Positions 60,227 through 64,000 of a stretch of 64,000 nt of DNA are shown in pieces; positions within the stretch are counted from its first letter, which is position 1, and each line of letters opens with the position of its first letter. A model generated the notes under the pieces. That model had not been told where the DNA came from. It was given only the letters and a program-made list of their open reading frames with translations, and did no database searches. Where the stretch lies: contig NZ_JAFKFX010000033.1 of assembly GCF_017308075.1 (NCBI RefSeq), forward strand, positions 62,001-126,000, given 5' to 3'. The position numbers and the translations under genes were made by a program. Source of the DNA: Allobosea sp. Lineage in GTDB: Bacteria; Pseudomonadota; Alphaproteobacteria; Rhizobiales; Beijerinckiaceae.

Positions 60227-61429
60227 TCAACCCGCCTTCTTCAACCACTGGCGCGGATCGCCTGCCTGCCGTGCATCGGGCGAAAGCGCGGCGCAAAGAT
60301 CGGCCATCGCCGCGAGATTGTGGATCGGCCGGAACGAATCGACATGGGGCAGCATCGCCCTGATGCCGCTCGCCCGCGCCTCGAAGGCATCATAGCGCAG
60401 GAGCGGGTTGAGCCACACCAGCTGGCGGCAGGAGCGCTGCAGCCGGTCCATCTCGAAGCCGAGCTCGTCATCGAGATGACGCTCCAGCCCGTCGGTGAAG
60501 AGCAGGACGACGGCGCCGCCGGACAGCACCCGGCGGGACCAGGTCCGGTTGAAGGCATGCAAGGCCGAGGCGATGCGGGTGCCACCCTCCCAGTCCGGCG
60601 CTGCCCTGCCGGCCAGCGCCAGCGCCTCGTCGGGATCGCGGGCGCGCAGGCTGCGGGTGACATTGGTCAGGCGCGTGCCGAAGACAAAGGAATGCACGCG
60701 TCGGCGCTGCTCGGTGATGGCGTGCAGGAAATGCAGGAAGATCCGCGAGTATTCGGCCATCGAGCCGGAGATGTCGACCAGCGCCACCAAGGGCGGATGC
60801 ACCTGCGCCCGTTCGCGAAAGGCGAGATCGATCGAAGCGCCGCCGCCCCTCAGCGAGCGGCGGAAAGTACGGCGCGGATCGATCCGCGCCCCGGCACGCG
60901 CCGCCTGGAAGCGCCGCGTCGGCACGGCATCATCGGGCAGGCGCAATTCCGCGATGAGCTGGCGCGCTTTTGCGATCTCGGCGGCGCTCATCTGGGCGAA
61001 GTCGCGCGATTTCAGGGTCTCGCGTTCCGAAACCGTCAGCCGCGCCGACAATTCCGTCAGCTCGACCGGCGGTGGCTCCTCCTCCGCCGGAGGCGGCGCG
61101 AAGGCCTCGGCGACGCGCAAGGCTCCAGCCTCGGGCTTCTGCGGCGGCGCATCGACCCGGGGCGTTACCGGCGACATCTGCGCCATCAATTTCTCGATCA
61201 GCCCGCGCCGGCGCCAGAACAGCCTGAAGGCCTGGTCATAGACCGCTGAATCCTCGTGCTTCTTCACGAAGATCGCATGCAGCGCCCAGTAGACGTCCTC
61301 GCGCCCACCGAGCGCGCCATCCGCCAGCGCCTCGACCGCCTCGACCACCGCGCCCGGCCCGACGCGCAGACCGGCGATCCGCAGGGCGCGGGCGAAATAG
61401 GCGATATTCTCGGGCAGCTTTCCGGTCAT
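60227..61429 (-). CDS. coxE: CoxE-like VWA-domain protein
   Basis: A protein of 400 residues. The N-terminal 200 residues hold the CoxE domain ('LPENIAYFARALRIAGLRVG') and a Pro/Glu-rich linker. The VWA domain has the MIDAS motif 'VDISGSMAEYSRIFLHFL' (about 215-232) and 'LLFTDGLERHLDDELGFEM'. CoxE works with the CoxD ATPase in inserting copper-sulfur or otherwise maturing the Mo-hydroxylase CO dehydrogenase; similar pairs serve related enzymes. It lies two genes after the CoxD-like gene on the same strand. Confidence 0.9.
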   Translation of the reverse strand: MTGKLPENIAYFARALRIAGLRVGPGAVVEAVEALADGALGGREDVYWALHAIFVKKHEDSAVYDQAFRLFWRRRGLIEKLMAQMSPVTPRVDAPPQKPEAGALRVAEAFAPPPAEEEPPPVELTELSARLTVSERETLKSRDFAQMSAAEIAKARQLIAELRLPDDAVPTRRFQAARAGARIDPRRTFRRSLRGGGASIDLAFRERAQVHPPLVALVDISGSMAEYSRIFLHFLHAITEQRRRVHSFVFGTRLTNVTRSLRARDPDEALALAGRAAPDWEGGTRIASALHAFNRTWSRRVLSGGAVVLLFTDGLERHLDDELGFEMDRLQRSCRQLVWLNPLLRYDAFEARASGIRAMLPHVDSFRPIHNLAAMADLCAALSPDARQAGDPRQWLKKAG

Positions 61430-61461
61430 GGCACACCGATGCTGAAGCGCGCGACGCGACC

Positions 61462-61612
61462 TTCCTTCTCCCGGATGGGAGAGGGTGGTGCGGAGCGCCG
61501 GATGAGGGCCTGCCGTTTCCGCAGAAGGAGCTGCGGCAGCCGCCTCGCCCCAACACTCGGCGGCGGTCCCTCACCCCTGCCCCTCTCCCATCCGGGAGAG
61601 GGGTTCCCCGCG
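61462..61612. repeat. Dispersed inverted-repeat element, family D, copy 3
   Basis: Left end cttctcccggatgggaga and right end tctcccatccgggagagggg are inverted relatives; the inner ggatgagg/ccctcaccc also pairs. It fills most of the gap between the CoxE-like and NTF2-like genes. Confidence 0.68.
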
Positions 61613-61634
61613 CTCTTTATGACAGGCGGACAGC

Positions 61635-62009
61635 TCAAGCGGCGGTCTCGGTCATGAACACCTTCTGCGCCACGACCCATTTGCCGTCGACCTTGAGGAA
61701 GGAGAGCAGGTCGGTGAAATAGCGCGGCGGCATCTGGCACTTGACCTTGACCAGCGCCATGGACGGCCCGACGAGGTCGATCGCCAGCACATGGTCGCCG
61801 CGCTCGAGCCCGGCCGCCTTCGGTGATTTGCGGCCCCGCACCGCCTCGAACCAGCTGTCGCGCGGCACGACCTTGAGTTCGCCGTCGAGCGACTGGGTCA
61901 GCGCGCTGGTCGGGTGGAAGACCGAAGCGAGCTTTTCGACATCGCCCTCATAGAGCCCGTCGAGATAGGCCTGCGTCGCCGCCTCGATCGCCTTGATGTC
62001 GTCGTTCAT
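61635..62009 (-). CDS. NTF2-like protein (nuclear transport factor 2 fold)
   Basis: A protein of 124 residues. 'IEAATQAYLDGLYEGDVEKL', 'VFHPTSALTQSLDGEL' and 'YFTDLLSFLKVDGKWVVAQ' are the cone-shaped NTF2-like fold of the lumazine-binding-like group. Such proteins bind or process small ligands; no catalytic set is evident. It lies in the cox-like cluster between the CoxD- and CoxE-like genes, separated from each by a repeat. Confidence 0.85.
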   Translation of the reverse strand: MNDDIKAIEAATQAYLDGLYEGDVEKLASVFHPTSALTQSLDGELKVVPRDSWFEAVRGRKSPKAAGLERGDHVLAIDLVGPSMALVKVKCQMPPRYFTDLLSFLKVDGKWVVAQKVFMTETAA

Positions 62010-62018
62010 CGCTCACTC

Positions 62019-62108
62019 CGTCATGCTCGGGCTTGTCCCGAGCATCCACGCCTTGCGTCGTGAATGAAGGGAAAGACGTGGATGGTCGGCACGAGGCCGA
62101 CCATGACG
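62019..62108. repeat. Dispersed inverted-repeat element, family B, copy 4
   Basis: Runs from cgtcatgctcgggcttg to ggccgaccatgacg. It fills the gap between the CoxD-like and NTF2-like genes, so cotranscription would have to pass through it. Confidence 0.66.
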
Positions 62109-62113
62109 ATGCA

Positions 62114-63028
62114 CTACCCCCGTGCCGCCTGCTTGGCCTGGTCGAGCAATTCGCCGACCTTCGAGCCCTGCATCGCCTGGATGTCGTCCTGGTATTTCAG
62201 CAGCGCGCCGAGCGTGTCGGAGACGATCGCCGGATCGAGCGCCACCGCGTCGAGCTCGACGAGGGCGCTCGCCCAGTCCAGCGTCTCGGCGACACCCGGC
62301 GCCTTGAACAATTCCTCCTTGCGGATCGCCTGCACGAAGGAAACCACCTGCTTCGCCAGCTTGGCCGGCGCCGCCGGAGCCTTGGCCTTCAGGATGGCGA
62401 GTTCGCGGGCCGCGTCTGGATAGCCGACCCAATGGTAGAGGCAGCGCCGCTTCAGCGCGTCATGGATCTCGCGCGTGCGGTTCGAAGTCAGGATCACGAT
62501 CGGCGGCTCGGCGGCCTTAACCGTACCGAGCTCGGGGATCGTCACCTGCGCATCGGCCAGCACTTCCAGAAGGAAGGCTTCGAAGGCCTCGTCGGTGCGA
62601 TCGAGCTCGTCGATCAGCAGGATCGGCGCCCCGCCCTGCTGCGGCTCCAGCGCCTGGAGCAGCGGGCGCTTGACGAGATAACGCTCGGAGAACAGGTCGC
62701 TTTCCAGCCGCTCGCGATCGCCCGCGATACCACCGGCCTCGGCGAGGCGGATCGCCATCATCTGCCCGGCATAGTTCCACTCGTAGACGGCCGAGGCGAG
62801 ATCGAGCCCCTCATAGCATTGCAGCCGGATCAGCCGGCGCCCGAGTCCGGCAGCCAGAACCTTGGCGATCTCGGTCTTGCCGGTGCCGGCCTCGCCTTCG
62901 AGCAGCAGCGGGCGCTTCATCCTGAGCGCCAGGAACAGCACCGTCGCGAGCGCGCGGTCGGCGACATAGCCCTGGGATTGCAGCAGCGCGAGGGTTTCGT
63001 CGATCGAGGTCGGCATGGCAGGCGTCAT
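62114..63028 (-). CDS. coxD: CoxD-like MoxR-family AAA+ ATPase
   Basis: A protein of 304 residues from ATG 63028. Walker A is 'GEAGTGKTEIAKVLAAGL' (about 40-57), Walker B 'ILLIDELDRTDEAFEAFLLE' (about 116), sensor 1 'VILTSNRTREIHDALKRRC' (about 158). MoxR ATPases pair with VWA proteins as chaperones; CoxD in CO-dehydrogenase clusters acts in building the [CuSMoO2] site. It is the first gene of the minus-strand cluster, divergent from the cation-channel gene. Confidence 0.9.
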   Translation of the reverse strand: MTPAMPTSIDETLALLQSQGYVADRALATVLFLALRMKRPLLLEGEAGTGKTEIAKVLAAGLGRRLIRLQCYEGLDLASAVYEWNYAGQMMAIRLAEAGGIAGDRERLESDLFSERYLVKRPLLQALEPQQGGAPILLIDELDRTDEAFEAFLLEVLADAQVTIPELGTVKAAEPPIVILTSNRTREIHDALKRRCLYHWVGYPDAARELAILKAKAPAAPAKLAKQVVSFVQAIRKEELFKAPGVAETLDWASALVELDAVALDPAIVSDTLGALLKYQDDIQAMQGSKVGELLDQAKQAARG

Positions 63029-63141
63029 GAGGTCCCGGTCCTGGAAGATGTCGAAGCGTCGCCAGCCCCGCAAGACCGGTTTGACCTGTGGCTTTCCTTA
63101 GTCCCTAACAGGTCCGGTTGATAGCGAGCGGAGATTCCGGC

Positions 63142-63756
63142 GTGCTCGGCGCAATGTACATCGTCGCGATCATCGTCGAAGCCATGTCGGCTGCATTGGC
63201 GGCCGGCCGCCGCAGCATGGACTGGGTCGGCGTCTGCATGCTCGGCAGCATCACGGCGCTCGGCGGCGGCTCGGTCCGCGACATGCTGCTCGGGCATTAC
63301 CCGCTGAGCTGGGTCAAGCATCCGCACTACCTGCTGATCACCGCGGCGGCGGCCCTGTTCACCATCTTCATCGCCCGCTTCATGTACCGGCTGCGCAAGA
63401 TCTTCCTGCTGCTCGACGCGGTCGGGCTCGTGCTCTTCACCGTGATCGGCTGCAATGTCGCGCTGGAGATGCAACAGCCCTTCATCATCGTGATCACGGC
63501 CGGGCTGATCACAGGTTGCGTCGGCGGCGTGCTGCGCGACATGCTCTGCGCCGACATCCCCCTGCTCTTCCGCAGCGAACTCTATGCGACGGTCTCGGTC
63601 GTCACCGGGCTGATCTATCTCGGCGGCCTCAGGGTGGAGCTGCCGCACGACCTCGTCACCATCCTCGCCATGGCCGTCGGGCTGGTGCTGCGGATCATGG
63701 CGCTGCGCTTCAACTGGAGCATGCCGAAATTCGTCTACACGCGCGATCTGCATTAG
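63142..63756 (+). CDS. Trimeric intracellular cation (TRIC) channel family protein
   Basis: A protein of 204 residues from GTG 63142 with GGAG about 9 nt upstream; a TTG at 63118 or ATG 63154 is possible. Seven hydrophobic helices show the internal repeat of the family: 'GSITALGGGSVRDMLLGHYP' and 'GLITGCVGGVLRDMLCADIP', each with the GGGxxRD signature. Bacterial TRIC-type channels conduct K+ or Na+. It is divergent from the cox-like cluster. Confidence 0.9.
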   Translation: MLGAMYIVAIIVEAMSAALAAGRRSMDWVGVCMLGSITALGGGSVRDMLLGHYPLSWVKHPHYLLITAAAALFTIFIARFMYRLRKIFLLLDAVGLVLFTVIGCNVALEMQQPFIIVITAGLITGCVGGVLRDMLCADIPLLFRSELYATVSVVTGLIYLGGLRVELPHDLVTILAMAVGLVLRIMALRFNWSMPKFVYTRDLH

Positions 63757-63830
63757 CCCCTCACGCAAGGTCATCCTGCTGACAGCTTCTGACCCGAAGC
63801 TCGGCAGGATCGCGGGCGGAGGATAAGACC

Positions 63831-64000
63831 ATGACCAGCACAGCCGAGCTCGCCACCGACTTCGTCGCCCTGCTCAAGGATGGCCGGCACGACGAGGCCG
63901 CGAGCGCCTACAATGCCGACGAGATCGTCAGCTACGAGAACATGCCCGGCCCGATGGAGGTCTGCCGCGGCAAGGAGGCGGTACGGCAGAAGGGCGAATG
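63831..64000 (+). CDS. SnoaL-like/NTF2-fold protein (3' end outside window)
   Basis: Translation from ATG 63831 gives 56 residues before the edge; GGAGGATAAG lies upstream. 'ELATDFVALLKDGRHDEAAS' and 'ENMPGPMEVCRGKEAVRQKG' fit the start of a SnoaL-like NTF2-fold protein. Members include small isomerases and stress proteins; the rest of the chain is needed to say more. Confidence 0.65.
   Translation, partial: MTSTAELATDFVALLKDGRHDEAASAYNADEIVSYENMPGPMEVCRGKEAVRQKGE

Overview
The window is high-GC DNA whose gene content points to an alphaproteobacterium of the order Hyphomicrobiales (Rhizobiales), most likely Bosea or a close relative. The indicators are PopZ (DUF2497), Usg, BcsS, ExoD, an Anbu/ATP-grasp operon, ChrB/ChrA, cox-type molybdenum-enzyme accessory genes and several small dispersed intergenic repeat families. 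This assignment rests on gene content and style, not on a marker-gene comparison. Most of the window looks like ordinary chromosome, with 62 protein genes (two cut by the window ends) and three tRNAs.

Layout. 1-12 kb: a serine hydroxymethyltransferase-like gene divergent from a GcvA-type LysR regulator, cysE, a hydrolase, a DUF1624 membrane protein, a flavin monooxygenase, a chrB-chrA chromate-resistance pair and a CNNM/CorC transporter. 12-21 kb: valS, dps, popZ, an outer-membrane efflux channel of TolC type and an isoaspartyl methyltransferase-like gene. 21-25 kb: tRNA-Cys, tRNA-Asn, tRNA-Leu, an HpcH/HpaI aldolase and several repeats. 25-36 kb: an acyl-activating enzyme, an orphan amino-acid binding protein, envelope proteins (L,D-transpeptidase, lipoprotein, SleB-type cell-wall hydrolase), a divergent phosphoenolpyruvate carboxylase and a gene-free stretch of about 950 bp. 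36-48 kb: an ATPase, an AT-rich PIN-domain gene that looks foreign, a serine hydrolase, a soluble chemoreceptor, CinA-like and FkbM proteins, map-radC and a PepSY protein.

48-52.5 kb holds the most interesting system: a four-gene operon of a circularly permuted ATP-grasp enzyme, an alpha-E protein, a transglutaminase-like protein and the ancestral proteasome-like peptidase Anbu. The transglutaminase-like protein has proline where the catalytic cysteine is expected, while its His and Asp are kept. It is followed by a GGDEF-EAL protein, ExoD, Usg and BcsS.

56.7-63 kb is a minus-strand cluster that looks like a maturation system for a molybdenum hydroxylase: CoxD-like MoxR ATPase, NTF2-like protein, CoxE-like VWA protein, two XdhC-type proteins with a LysE-type exporter gene between them, and a molybdopterin-binding/nucleotidyltransferase fusion. 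No structural hydroxylase subunits lie in the window.

Intergenic spaces carry at least five families of small inverted-repeat elements. In one place a two-hairpin element sits inside another element.
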